The notes under the pieces were generated by a model that saw only the letters and a program-made list of their open reading frames with translations, had not been told where the DNA came from and did not search any database. Shown piece by piece: positions 36,593-47,780 of a stretch of DNA of 64,000 nt. This DNA comes from Eopsaltria australis (taxonomy: Eukaryota > Chordata > Aves > Passeriformes > Petroicidae), in assembly GCA_034509425.1 (NCBI GenBank), contig JAVTVJ010001136.1, forward strand, positions 124,001 to 188,000. Direction: 5' to 3'. Position numbers and translations under genes: made by a program. Position 1 is the stretch's first letter; every line of letters starts with the position of its first letter.

Positions 36593-38915
36593 TGTGTGCT
36601 GGGACCCTTGTGATGAATGCAGGCAAGGGTGGGAGGTGCATGAGGTACCCACCTGCACACAGGATGTGGAGCAAGGACAGCAGCCCTCACTCTCGTCCCA
36701 ACCCAGCTGTTGCCACACTGTAACTTCAAGCAACTCCCCGCGACTTCATTTCTTGTGAAACAGGGCTTATTACCCTGACCCACCTTGCCAGGGTGCTGGC
36801 AGGACCAGAGGGTGCTTTGGAAATAAGTGGCACAGTGCTGCTGAGGCTGTCCATGTGGTGTGGGTGGGGCAGGGTGGTGGTGGGTGGCTCAGGGCTCCCC
36901 AACCTTCCCCTGTGATCCTCAGTGTCCCCCAGCACCTTCTGCTGAGTGCCCAAGTCTTGGCAGCAGAAGCCCTGTGGTGACATTTGTGGCTGGGTTGGAG
37001 GAGCGATGGTCAGCCGGGGGGGGGGGTCATTACTCCATGGCTAGGGAGGAAGGTCAGCATCTGCTCCCCCTCTTCCTGGCAGTGCCCATTTCCTGCTCCC
37101 CACCCCCGAGCCATGAGTGTCACTGTGCCAGTGAGGAGCCACAGGACAGCGGATGCTCTCAGAGCAATCTCAGTGCTGCCAGGCAGGCAGGACACCGTGG
37201 TTTTTCAGTCCCTCCCTGCTGCGACAGGAAGCCATTGAGCTGACAGCCTCTGGAGGCTTGCACAACCCCGAAGCAAAGCCAGTCCCCTGGGCATCTTGCA
37301 CATGCACACATTGCACTGGGGAAACCCTGCACCATGGGCATCCCAAGAGGAAGCATCCATCTGGAATCAGTGGTGATATCAGGGCTGAGTGACAGGACCA
37401 GAGGTTAAGACATGACTGCCCCACCTGTGCCTTGTTCTTTGCCCCTCTACTCAGTGCCATCAACTCCCAAGATATAAACAACTTTTCTGTCACAAGTTTC
37501 TTTTCCAGTTTTCTTCCCTGGGGAAGTCACCAAACCCCATCTCTGCCACCCTGCGAGCTGCCGGGTGCCCAGCAGGACTGAGAGCTGGCAGAGGGGATAC
37601 CCCTCCCCTGGCCCAGCCCTGGTGAGGTGGCAGCTGGATGGGCACACTGTGCTCTGTAAAGTTCTGTGGCTTCCGGTTTCCGCTTTGTTGTTTTCTGGGT
37701 CAACCAGAAGTGGAGCAGGAAGGGCTGTGGGTCCCCAGACAGATGCTGGGTGCTCCTGGGCAGGAGGCGATAGTGTAGCAGGATGTGCAGGTCCCACGGT
37801 GGGCTGCAGCTCTTGCGGGGCTGCAAGCAGAAAACCAGATAGTGGAAATGTGCAGAGAAGCAAACCCATGGGAGATTACATCTGTCTCAAATTTCTGCTC
37901 CTGACCCTGCCAGCCTCTCACACCCCTCAAGTGCCAGGCAGCACTGGGAAGCAGTGACAGTGGGCAGTTTCTGGTGGATGCCACACACAGCTGTGTCCCT
38001 ATGCTGTGGGCAGTCAAGCACGGAGCTCTGGGAAGCAAGCAAGGGTGCAGAGGGGCCCCACCCCACAGGGCTGGCATCTAGCCCAGCCCAGCCCTTTGCT
38101 GGTGTCCTATGAGCAGCTGCCTTTGGTGCCCCTATTCCAGGCAGCCACAGAGAGCAAAGTCACAGCTACCAGCCATCAAGACGAAAACAGGGCTTTCCAG
38201 AAGTTTCCCTACAGGCTTGGTTGGGGATTTCATTCTGCTCAGGGGAAGGGCCTTTAAGAGAATAGACTGGGGACAAACCAACTGAGAGACTGTGGTGGGG
38301 AAAAGTGAAGGGTCATCCCCCGGACATCCCTGATCCCACCAGCTTAGCTCCCAGTGCCCAGTGGACCTGCATGGCTGGGTTGTTGCCACCCCACCAGAGA
38401 CTGTCTCAACAGGACCACACATATGGGAGTATCCATCCCTCCCCTGTCAGCAGCATACTACAATGAGGACAGCCCCAGTTTTCCAGACCTCTTCACTGCC
38501 CACCCTGCTACACATCCTTCTTAGTCCTTCTCTGTCCCTGGCAGCCTATAAGTAAACTCACACTGCTTCTAACCTTCCCAGAAGTAGTTACTGCAAACCA
38601 GCAGCTTGAACTGGATGGAAGATGACACCCTCCCTTCACTTTTGACCCCTCTGCTCTAGGGGGCAACAGCCATTACAAGTTGATACCACTCCAAAGCCAA
38701 GCTTCCACCACTCATAGATGGAGGCCAAGCTATGTGCAGCCAAGAGCTGGGTGTTGCTGGCATGATGGGGACATGTCCACCTTCTTAGGGTGCCTTGTTC
38801 CAGTCCTGCTGTGCCCCTGGCGTGCAGCCAAACCTCTACTGCTGGGCTGCAGGAGCAGAGATGCAAGGGAGGCAAGGAAAGGGTTAACTCATTCTTGCCT
38901 CAAAGAATTCTGACA
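36593..38915. other. FUT7 3' flank, convergent with POU5F3
   Basis: No coding sequence recognised. It should contain the FUT7 3' UTR, but no canonical AATAAA on the plus strand could be found before 38900, so the FUT7 transcript end is unknown. A G homopolymer lies at about 37016-37026. Confidence 0.55.
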
Positions 38916-38921
38916 TTTATT
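38916..38921 (-). terminator. Polyadenylation signal, probable POU5F3 3' end
   Basis: TTTATT on the plus strand gives AATAAA on the minus strand, 869 nt beyond the POU5F3 stop. It is a plausible end for an mRNA with a 3' UTR of about 0.9 kb. The interval 38922-39789 would be that UTR; it has an A/T-rich stretch with poly-A at about 39340-39440. Confidence 0.55.
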
Positions 38922-39789
38922 TCACTGCCGGAGGGAATGTGATTAAGAACAAAAAATTTAAAAATCATCATTAACTACAGCAGGCTGGAAGGCATGGGGT
39001 GCTAGCACCATGGACAGGGTGGTGTAGCCCACTGGGCTGGGGAGGGGGGACAGCGGTTGGAGTGCGGGGTGGGCCTGGGGGTGATGCTGGGCACAAAGCA
39101 CTGGGGACGACCCCCCAACCTCAACAAACCTTATCAGCTGCCCCACAGAGGGGTGAAGCTCTCTTGTGCCACAGAGTGAGGGGTGGTGGGGGGCTTACCT
39201 TCTCCACTTGCCCCAGCCCTTGGCTCACCCTGGCTGCCCAGGAGGGTGGGCAGAGCTACCAGGGCCATTGGCCCCGGGAATGGCACCCCAGTCCCGCTCT
39301 ACATGACAGGGCGGAAGGAGACACCTGGTAAACTAGATCACTACAAAAATTTTTGCTTTTCAAAAACTACAACCAAAAACCTTAAAAAAAAAAACAAACA
39401 CACCCCTTCCCCCCACCCTTTCCAAAATCTAAAAAATACTTTTTTCTCAATCTTGCAGGGGAGCAGCTGGGCTGGGGCCAGGCATGGGCTCAAGAGCCAT
39501 GAGCACAAGTGGCTTCAGTGGGTGCACTGGGGCGGGAGAAGCTGCCCCCAGGAGAGGTCAGAGGGGGGCCAATGCTGCTGGGACCAGTAAGCTCACATAA
39601 CTGGGAAGGGGCTGGGAGCATCTGCAGAGAGCAGGCACAATCCCTGCACCAGGCTCTCAGCCCCTTGCACCCCAAAAGCCCCACACATCAGCCCAGTGAG
39701 CAGAAGCAGGGCTGTGCCTGTGTGAACCCAGGGCAAGGAGGGCTGCCCCAGAGCACCAGCCCACCTGCAGTGAGCCCACAGCCCCTGGT

Positions 39790-42700
39790 TCAGTGGCCAC
39801 TGTTACTCATGGAGAGCCCAGGCTGCAGCACTTGTGGGAACATCTCAGCTTTGTGGAAGGTCGGCATGTAGACAGGAGGGGAGGGTGCCAGGCTGTAGCC
39901 CTGGGACGTCACTGGGATTGGCAGGGTGGAGGGCACCAGAGGCTGGTTCATGTCATACATCATCCCCTCTGCCTCATTGCCGTAGGGCAGCAGCAGCCGT
40001 TTGCCTTTCTGACGCCGGTTGCAGAACCAGACCCGGACCACCTGTGGGAAGGGAGACAGAGAAGGGTGAGAGGGTGTCATACACACTGTATGGATGACAA
40101 GGAGACCCCTCTGCTAGTGGCATCTCCACAGCACCCCAACCTGCCAGTGCAGCCCCCTCCCTGACACAACTCCTTGCTAGGCAGGACTCCAACAAACTTC
40201 AGTCATGACCACTTTCCACTGCTTCCAGAGTTGAGAGATGACAGAAATGACAAATGTTAAATAGGAAAGAAGACAATAAATTGAAAGAAAAGTTCCTCTC
40301 CAAAGGCTGATGGCCTAGCCACATGAAGCCAATATACAAACTTGTGTATTGTTAGTAGGTTGTGGTTTGTCTCTCTTGTGGTGTATTTCCACTTCAGAAG
40401 AAAAACATTGTAACTTTCCATGAAGGTTCTTGGGGGCAAAAATCAGCTTCTTTGGAGATGAATTAGTATCACAGGATTACTTTTATATATTTATGTGCAT
40501 ATACACAAACACAGATGCTTGTAGTTGGGTATGGGAACTATTTTTGTCTCTCTTAAGTTTTAAATATTTAATCTGTGAACAAAAGTCTTTTCTGGAACCA
40601 AGTGGGTTTTTTTTTTCCATACCGATGAGCTACATATATATCCTAACTGTCTAGCAGAGCAAAAGGGCAGTTATTTACATCTCTCCATGCGTATTTCATT
40701 TTGCTCTGAGCCAAAGTATCAAACTGACAGGTGCTCAGGAGTTGGTGCCATTTGGGCACCCATCCTCTCCACCCTCCCAACCTACATCTTTATCCAGGTT
40801 GAGGTCCTCAGCAATCTGGGAGATCTCCTGGGGACTGGGCTTCACACACTTGCGGAAGAAGCTCTCCAATGTCCCTTTCACGTTGGTCTCGATGCTGGTC
40901 CTGCGTTTTCTCTTCCGGGCTTGGGCCAGTACTTGCTCTGCATTGCACATCTGGGAATGAGAGAGGGAATGTTTGGTTACCAGGTGGAAGAGTCTCCACC
41001 AGGCTTGGGACACGTGTAACTGGCTGCAGAGCTCAGGGCAGATTGTGTCCCTGACTCTCCACTGAGCATCATTCCTTTGTGACTGGGGCCATTCCCAGTG
41101 TCCTGGCACTGCCAGCAGTGAGGCTGAACACATTTTTCTGTATCTCCGCCCCCCTCCCAACTCCCCAGGAAGCAGCAAGCCACATAACCAGTCTGAGATT
41201 CCAGCAGGACCTGGCTGGTCCAAAATGGGAGTTGCTACATTCACAAAGTGTCTGCAGGGGGATTGGGCTTCCTCCCCCAGCCTGGCAGAAGGTGATACCC
41301 AGTGTTTTGCTCTCAAGCCAGACTCAAGCCATGCAGCAAGATGGTGTTGTGGCACAAGATGCCTTCTGTTCCCTTCTTCTCTCCCCAAAAACACGTGGCA
41401 GAGTAGGGAGAAGCTGCAGCTTGAGGGCTTGCTGGTACCCAGCTCCCAGCCCCCTCAGCCCTGCACCTCTTGCATGTTGTCCGTGTTCTCCGCCTCATTG
41501 AGCCAGCGCTGCAGCAGCGGCTTGAGCTTGCACATGTTCTTGAAGCTGAGCTGGAGCGCTTCGAAGCGGCAGATGGTCGTCTGGCTGAACATCTTCCCTG
41601 CATGGGCAAGATGGGCAGGACATTACACACAGTGCAGCTTCCCTCACCAGCAGCTCCCCAAGATCGCCACCCTCAAGTTTTCCCTGTTCCTGGGAGACCA
41701 GGAAAGGCATTCTTCCCCGTTTCTTCAGCAGGGATTTAAAGCCTTGAAAAGCGTCTCAGTGAGCAACTGTAGCCTTATAAAACCAATTCCCCGTGAGCTC
41801 GAGCCTTTCAGCTCACCGCAGATCTGGGGACAGCCCTCCAGGAGCCCCGGGGCTGGTGTTTGATGCCTCCTTTGCGGGTCGTTAAGGAGCAGAAATCATT
41901 AGCCGAGGTGGTACCAAACCCCTCCCGAGCCTCTCCCTTTCCACCGGCTATGAGGGAACGCAAAGGTCCTCTCCCCGACCCCTCACCGTAGAGTGTGCCC
42001 AGCGCCAGTCCCACGTCAGCCTGGGTGAAGCCCAGCATGATGCGCTTGTGCTTGAGGTCCTTGGCGAACTGCTCCAGCTCTCCTGAGGTTGGTGCATCCT
42101 GGCAGGGGCAGAAAGACACTGAGAGGGGACAACTCATGCCCAGGGTCTGTCGGGGTCCCTGAAGGACAGAGCGCAGAAGAGGACTTGGCTAAGCCGTCGG
42201 CAGCACTGACACCGACCACGCACACTGAGCAGCTCGGCCAAATCTGGCGCGGCGGTGGCCAAAGGTAGCACAAGGGCACCAAAAGCCCCACTCTGTCTCA
42301 ACACACCCTTTAAATATTCCCTTTGGCCTCTGGCTCGAAGCCTCCTGGCCTGGCCAGAGGCAGCATTTGGCTGAACCCCCAGATTCGCCCCATTCACACA
42401 CTGATCCCACGGCACGTGCGCTCGGGGATATTCAGTTCTCCCGCGGCATGGGCCACTTTCCCATGGCTCTCGGGTTAAGGCAGCCCCTCACCAGCCACTC
42501 TCCCGCCTGCGTCCGGAGCAGGGGAAAGGCTCCCGTGAAGAGAGGGACAAAAGCGCCCGTGAGCCGCGTGGGATTTTAAGCACATCTTTGCCAACAGCAG
42601 GCTCTTCCCTTACGGCAAGCGGCTACCCAGGCGCTTCCCACCTTCCTGCCGCGCAGCCTTCAGCCTCTGCGGGGCATTTTGAAGTCTTTTACCCAATTTC

Positions 42701-44099
42701 CACGTTTTCAGCGGGGTTTCGGGTTTTTCAGGTTTTTTTCCTGTCACCGAGCCCCGGCTTTTAATTTCTGGCGTAAATCGGCGCTGGTAAACTCAGAGCA
42801 TCCCTTCCACGGAGGAGGGATGCCGTCTCACATCTCCGTCCACCATCACCGTCCCGCAGCTAGGAAAAGCCACTCGTGACCACTCCCCACCCATCGCGGC
42901 CGGTTGCGGCCCGGGGACACACACGCATCGATCGTGGGGTGGGACCTTCCGCAGCTCCGACCCGCTGGCGGCAGCTCAAATCCTCCCAACCTCGCCAGGG
43001 ACCAGCCCCTGGCACCGGCCGCCGCTGCTGTCCCCGGGGCGGGCTCGTGTTACGTCAACATTGAGAAATATTAAAAACTACCAGTTCTGCTGCCCCCGTC
43101 TTCCTCCCGCCTGTCTCTGCCCCATTAGACTTCAGTGCCCGTGGAAGTCCGGGAGCGGCGGCCGGGGACGCAGCCGACAGAAGGGGACTAAGGGCGCTAG
43201 CCAGGAGCCCTGACCGCGCTGCGCTGCCCCGAGTATCCCGCTGGAGCTACCCGGGACGGCCCCGCCGCATCGCGCAGGGAAAGCTGCTCTCCCGAGTTCC
43301 CAAAACCCCCTTTCTTACCCCAAAGCAGCCTCCCCAACGCTCTTCCCCTGCGGAGAGTCTGACACATGCGGGACAAGCCCCAGCGCCGGATGAGGGCTTC
43401 TCCCGGGGGCACCCGACGGCGGGACCGGACAGGTGGCACCGGCGGGGTCCCGGCGAGCCGCGAAAGCAGCCGAGCAGCTCCCGCCGACGGGGCGGCGAAC
43501 CGCGGCTCCGGACGGAGAGGAAAGCCCCAGGGTCACACCGTGTGCGGACGCCGGGGACGGGGCAGGGCAGCCCGCCCCGTCCCCGTCCCGTCGGGTCTCA
43601 CCTCCTCACCGCTGTCGCTGGAGTGTCCACCCTCGCTGGCGGCGCCGCTGGAACTGCCGCTACTGCCCAGCCCCGAGGGGCCGCCAGAGCCCGACTGCAG
43701 CGCGGCGGGGCAGAGCTGGGGGCCAGGGAAGGCAGGGGCTGCCGGGCCGGGGAAGGGCGGCCCGGGCAGGGCGGCGGGACCGGGGGGGGCAGGGCCGGGC
43801 CAGGGAGGGGGCGACCAGGCCGGGCCGCAGCAAGCGGCGGTGCGGGGCTCGGGCTCGGGCTGGCTGCAGGGCCGGCCCGGGCGCGCCTCCACCTTGGCGG
43901 GCAGCGCGGGGGCGGGCGGGGGCAGCCAGGCGCGGGCCGGCGGCGGGTCACGGGCGGGCTCGGGCTCGGCGGTGGCGGCGAAGGGGAAGAAGAGCGGCTG
44001 GGCGGGCGCCCCGTCGAAGCTGCCGCGGGGGAAGGGAGGTCCGGCATCGGTCAGGAGGCCGAAGGGGGCGGCCGGCAGCCCCCCGTCTGGGCTGAACAT
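39790..44099 (-). CDS. POU5F3: POU5F3 (PouV), POU-class-5 transcription factor
   Basis: Homologue/paralogue of mammalian OCT4 that binds octamer DNA and maintains pluripotency and germ cells in birds. Five coding exons: 43602-44099, 41987-42098, 41467-41597, 40786-40950, 39790-40041; phases agree, 385 aa. Exon 1 encodes a Pro/Ala/Ser-rich activation domain ending SSDSGEE. The POU-specific domain is in exons 2-3 ([40 protein letters not shown]). The homeodomain is in exons 4-5 ([10 protein letters not shown], then [15 protein letters not shown], recognition helix intact). The C-terminus has [15 protein letters not shown], a POU5F3-type tail. I chose the ATG at 44099 for its good context (GGCAGCATG, A at -3). 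An in-frame ATG at 44231 would add 44 residues but has a weak context and overlaps a CCAAT box. The longest open frame here runs to 44561. Neighbours FUT7 and NPDC1 match the known POU5F3 locus. Confidence 0.95.
40225..40700. other. AT-rich island in POU5F3 intron 4
   Basis: This stretch inside intron 40042-40785 is strongly AT-rich (many TTTATAT, ATATAC, TTTTTT and TAAATA runs), whereas the flanks are GC-rich. No CR1 or other repeat signature was recognised and there is no reading frame of note. Confidence 0.6.
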
Positions 44100-44560
44100 G
44101 CTGCCCGCCGCCCGCTGCCCTAGGGCTCCATGCGGGGGCTGCCGGCCGCTGCCTCCCTGCTGCGGCACCGCCGGGGCCTCTGAGAGCGTCGGGGACGGGC
44201 CGGGCCGGATGGAGATGGGCCCCAGCCCCATTGGACCCCGCATCAGTGGGTCGGGCGTGAACTTGATCCCCCAGGGGGGCGGGGGGCACGGAGGGAAGGT
44301 GCGATAGGAGGGGGCTGTGCCGGCCCGCACCCAGCGCAGCGGGGAGGTGGACAGGGCGGCCCCGACGGGACAAGGAGGGGGAGGACACCGATCCTGCCGC
44401 GGGGCCTCGCACCCTTCCGGTGCCGGGGGACTCGAGGAGACCCACGTTCCTCGCACCCCTCCGGCCCTACGCTGCTGGAGGGGCGCCGCGCCAGTGTTAG
44501 GGCAGCTGCAGCCCCGGGGTCTTCCCACCTGGGAACCTCCAGCTCTGCGGAGCCTAGACA
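42880..44560 (-). promoter_or_regulatory. CpG island and promoter region of POU5F3
   Basis: CpG-dense from intron 1 across exon 1 to about 460 bp upstream of the ATG. CCAAT (minus strand) lies at 44228-44232, about 130 bp upstream of the chosen ATG, and there are several GC boxes. No TATA box is evident. The core promoter is placed by position only. Confidence 0.65.
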
Positions 44561-45416
44561 AGAAATGGAATGGCTTTACGGAGCTATTGGCGGCATGAGC
44601 CGGGGTCAGGGGCTGGTGTGAGGGCAGCCCATCCAGCTGCGGCAGCCACTTGTCCCCAGTACAGAGGACAAGCCGCGCGATGCCAGTGCCGTCGTGCAGC
44701 AGCAGGGATGGTCCAGAATCTGACCATTACCTCTTGCCCCTCTTGATGCCTGATCTTGTTGCCTGAGTCTTAGCTCCTTTGGGAGCACGGACAGAGCTGA
44801 GGCTCCCGCGGCCCCTTACACTCTCAGCATCCCTCTCCTCTTCCTCACTCTGCAGAGAAGGGCTCTGACTCGGAGAAGCGTGTCTGTCCCTGGGGCCCTA
44901 AAGCTCGGGCTGTGCTGCCGGGGAAGGAATTGCAGCCCCAGCTATCGTGTCCATCGGCTCCACAAAGAAGCACGCTCCATATTTTCTCTGTCTTAAAAGA
45001 CTTTCCCTTCACACTGCCCTTCACAATGGCGCTACCAGAGCTGACTCCCGTAATTTCCCTTTTCCTTCCCTCCTGGCTGAGCACCGGGAGCCTTCCCGAT
45101 CCTGACACTGCCTTCACATCGGCCTCTGCTTGGCTCTGTCCGATGCCAGCTCCTGCGTACGGTCAGATACCAACGGCGTGGGCACCCCTTGACCTCAGCT
45201 GGTGCAGGGCGAGGGGTGCTCCTTCTGCCAGCGCCCCGTGATCCCAGCCGGAGCAAGGCAGGGAGTGATCCCGCTGCCGACACTGCTGCCTGTTTATTAA
45301 CCCGGATTACCGGGAGCTGCTGCTGTCTCGCACTGGAGATATGCCGAGGAGATAGGAGATAGGCTGGAGCAGCCTCCCCCGCGGCGGGATGGGAATGGGG
45401 CTGGGGGCTGGGGGCT

Positions 45417-45437
45417 GGGGGGGGGGGGGGGGGGGGG
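45417..45437 (+). repeat. Poly-G tract
   Basis: About 20 consecutive G, preceded by GGGGCTGGGG units. It can form a G-quadruplex on the plus strand and is also a common site of assembly error. Confidence 0.85.
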
Positions 45438-45499
45438 ACGAACCACTCGAGGAAGGCGCTTGATGTTGTTTATGAAGCACTTGCTTTGGCCCCTGAGAC

Positions 45500-45635
45500 G
45501 ACTGGAACCCAGGGACTGGCACCCAGGGAGAGATGCCCTGGGACAGGCACTCAAGGGCTGGCAGACAGGGACTCATACCCACAGCTGGCATCCAGGGACT
45601 GGGATCTAGGGACTGGCACCGAGGGACTGGTATCC
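45500..45635. repeat. Degenerate minisatellite of CCAGGGACTGGCA type
   Basis: Recurring units ACCCAGGGACTGGCA, TCCAGGGACTGGGA, TCTAGGGACTGGCA and CCGAGGGACTGGTA at spacings of about 14-28 bp. It was recognised by eye, with about seven copies. Confidence 0.7.
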
Positions 45636-46283
45636 ACAATGCCAGCAGCAGCCCCTGGGCCAGCACATGGACACTGCTGCATGTCAGGGGAAATGGAACA
45701 GCTAAGCCTCTTAATGATATTCTTCTAAGAAAAAAAATGGCTCAGTAGGTGGGCTGGAATTAATGTCTGTTCTGACGCCTGGCAGGACATGTACCAGGCT
45801 GCTCATCCTGGCTGTGCCAGACTGCTCCAGGAGGGAGGGCAGCCCCAGGAAAATGAACTAAGGATTCAAAAACCTTGTCAGTGGAGACATGGGCAGCCCT
45901 GAGTGAGCCCTGTGGCTTCTGGACCTGAGGGGTCCCATGTTCAGAGAGGTGAAGTACCTTCCCCAGCAGGGGCTGGATTCAATCTGCCAAGGGACGAACT
46001 GGACCGTGCTGCTGGGGATGCTAGACCCAGTGCTGTGCAGGCAGACTTGTCCACTGCCTGCTGTGTTGCTGCCTGCCCCACTGCCAGCGGGCAGAGGAAA
46101 TCTCTCTGCGGGACCTCGATGGCAGCCATCAGCCCTGCTCCTCCCGGGCTCCTGCTGCGGCCCAGGGTTTCAGAAGCTCCTTGGCCGGGCAGTAACTCCC
46201 TTTCCCTTTGATTTATTGTTCCCGGGCTGGACCCCCTCCTCCTGCCAACCTACTTTTTCTCTCCATCCCCCTAGGAAGCCTCC

Positions 46284-46342
46284 CAGACCCCCCTCCCCCC
46301 CACCCCCCCCTCCCCCCCACCCGCTTCCCCCCCCCCCCCCCC
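46284..46342 (-). repeat. C-rich homopolymer tract (G-quadruplex potential on minus strand)
   Basis: Nearly pure C broken by single A, T or G residues, including a terminal run of about 16 C. On the minus strand this is a dense series of G runs. Confidence 0.85.
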
Positions 46343-47759
46343 GCCCTCAAACGCATTCCTGGTCCTTTCATATACAGACAGAGGGGAAGGGAGACGTTGA
46401 CTTTGAACCGGCCCCTTTGTAGGCGCGGGTCCCATTGTGGCGGTGATGATTTTAGATGGGGGATGTGGAAGGAGTCAGTGGGGTTTCTCGGTGTGTGCTC
46501 CCCCATACATTTCAATGGGGTGATTTTGGGGGGACTGTGTGAGGTTATTGTGTAGGGTCTTTGAGCACCAGTGACCATGTCTCTTCTGCCTGCTCCAGAG
46601 GAGATGGATGGATGCATCCTTCTATCAGCCCATATCTGGAACTTACTGGTGTTCCAGGCTTGGCCAGGCTCCGTCTGAGGCAGCCAGGGATCGGTGGGAA
46701 CCTGCTAAGAAAATCAGAGCAGAAAGAAATGCACCTTTACTGGCTCGCTGAAACGGCAGCAGGCTGGAGAGGGCTGAGATGTACATCTGCTCATCCTTCC
46801 TTTGCTGAGTGTGCTGGTGTGGCACCGGTACTTGGGGATGAGATTTTAAGAGAGTGAATGAGCACAGGTGATGTTTTATTCATGGGCAGGCCACCTTTTT
46901 CTGTGGCAGGTGATGGATAGGCCATTGGGGCTGTGCTGTTGCCACCAAAGGGGGGCTGCAGTTCTGCACTGGTGGGTAAGGGTCCCATGGTGAGGGGGTC
47001 ACTCCAGGACCATGTAAGGAGGGCTGGACAGGGGGCTCATCTCCAGAAACCCCATGCCTGGAGGAACGCTGATCTGCTCCCTGTCAGCACAGCTTGCTGG
47101 GCTGCAGCTGGCCTAGGAGGACAGGATGGAGTCAGTGCTTTCAAACTTGGTCATGGGGAAAACCACAGAGGGTGTTTTGGTATTGTTCTGTCCCCTCATT
47201 ACAAAGGCCCTGGGCTGTACTGTGGGTCTCACTCACACCACCAGAGTGCCTGAACACACCAGTGGGCCCACCCTATTGTGTTACAGCTGGCGGAAATGAG
47301 ATGGGGGCTGAAGCCCTTGGATGTCTGCAGCACAGGTACCCTGTTCCTGGACAAATAACCCTTCCGTGCCTGGATGTGTGGTAGGGACAGGGGTTTCCGG
47401 GGACACAAGGATCCTGTAGCCATCGTGCCCAGAGCAAGGGGGCCTTCCCAGGCAGAACAGTCAAGTTGTACTATAAGCTAGAGCTTCCCAAAATGTCTGG
47501 ATGTGCTCCAAGGAAGATTGCTGGGTCTTGGGAGCAAAGGAAGGACTAATTTGGGGACTTCGGCAGAGAGGAGTGGGTTCGAGTCTGGGTTTCCCCAGGA
47601 CTGAGCCCTGTGGCCATCTCGGGTTATCTGGGGTGTGCATCGCCCAGGGGTGCAGCTGGAGACCCCCCATGGGAGAAGCATCTCGGGTGGGTGCTTTGGC
47701 GGTGAGTCAGCACCCACCTCCGGCTGCCGAAACCAGGAGAGATGGTATCAGCCTGATGC

Positions 47760-47780
47760 GGGGGGGGGGGGGGGGGGGGG
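47760..47780 (+). repeat. Poly-G tract
   Basis: About 20 consecutive G. It sits immediately before the motif-rich segment starting at 47785. Confidence 0.85.

Noticed and set aside
43366..44307. Plus-strand open frame of 313 codons
   Set aside because: It is antisense to POU5F3 exon 1 and its promoter. Extreme GC content removes stop codons on both strands; the product is low-complexity Gly/Arg/Ala with no domain.
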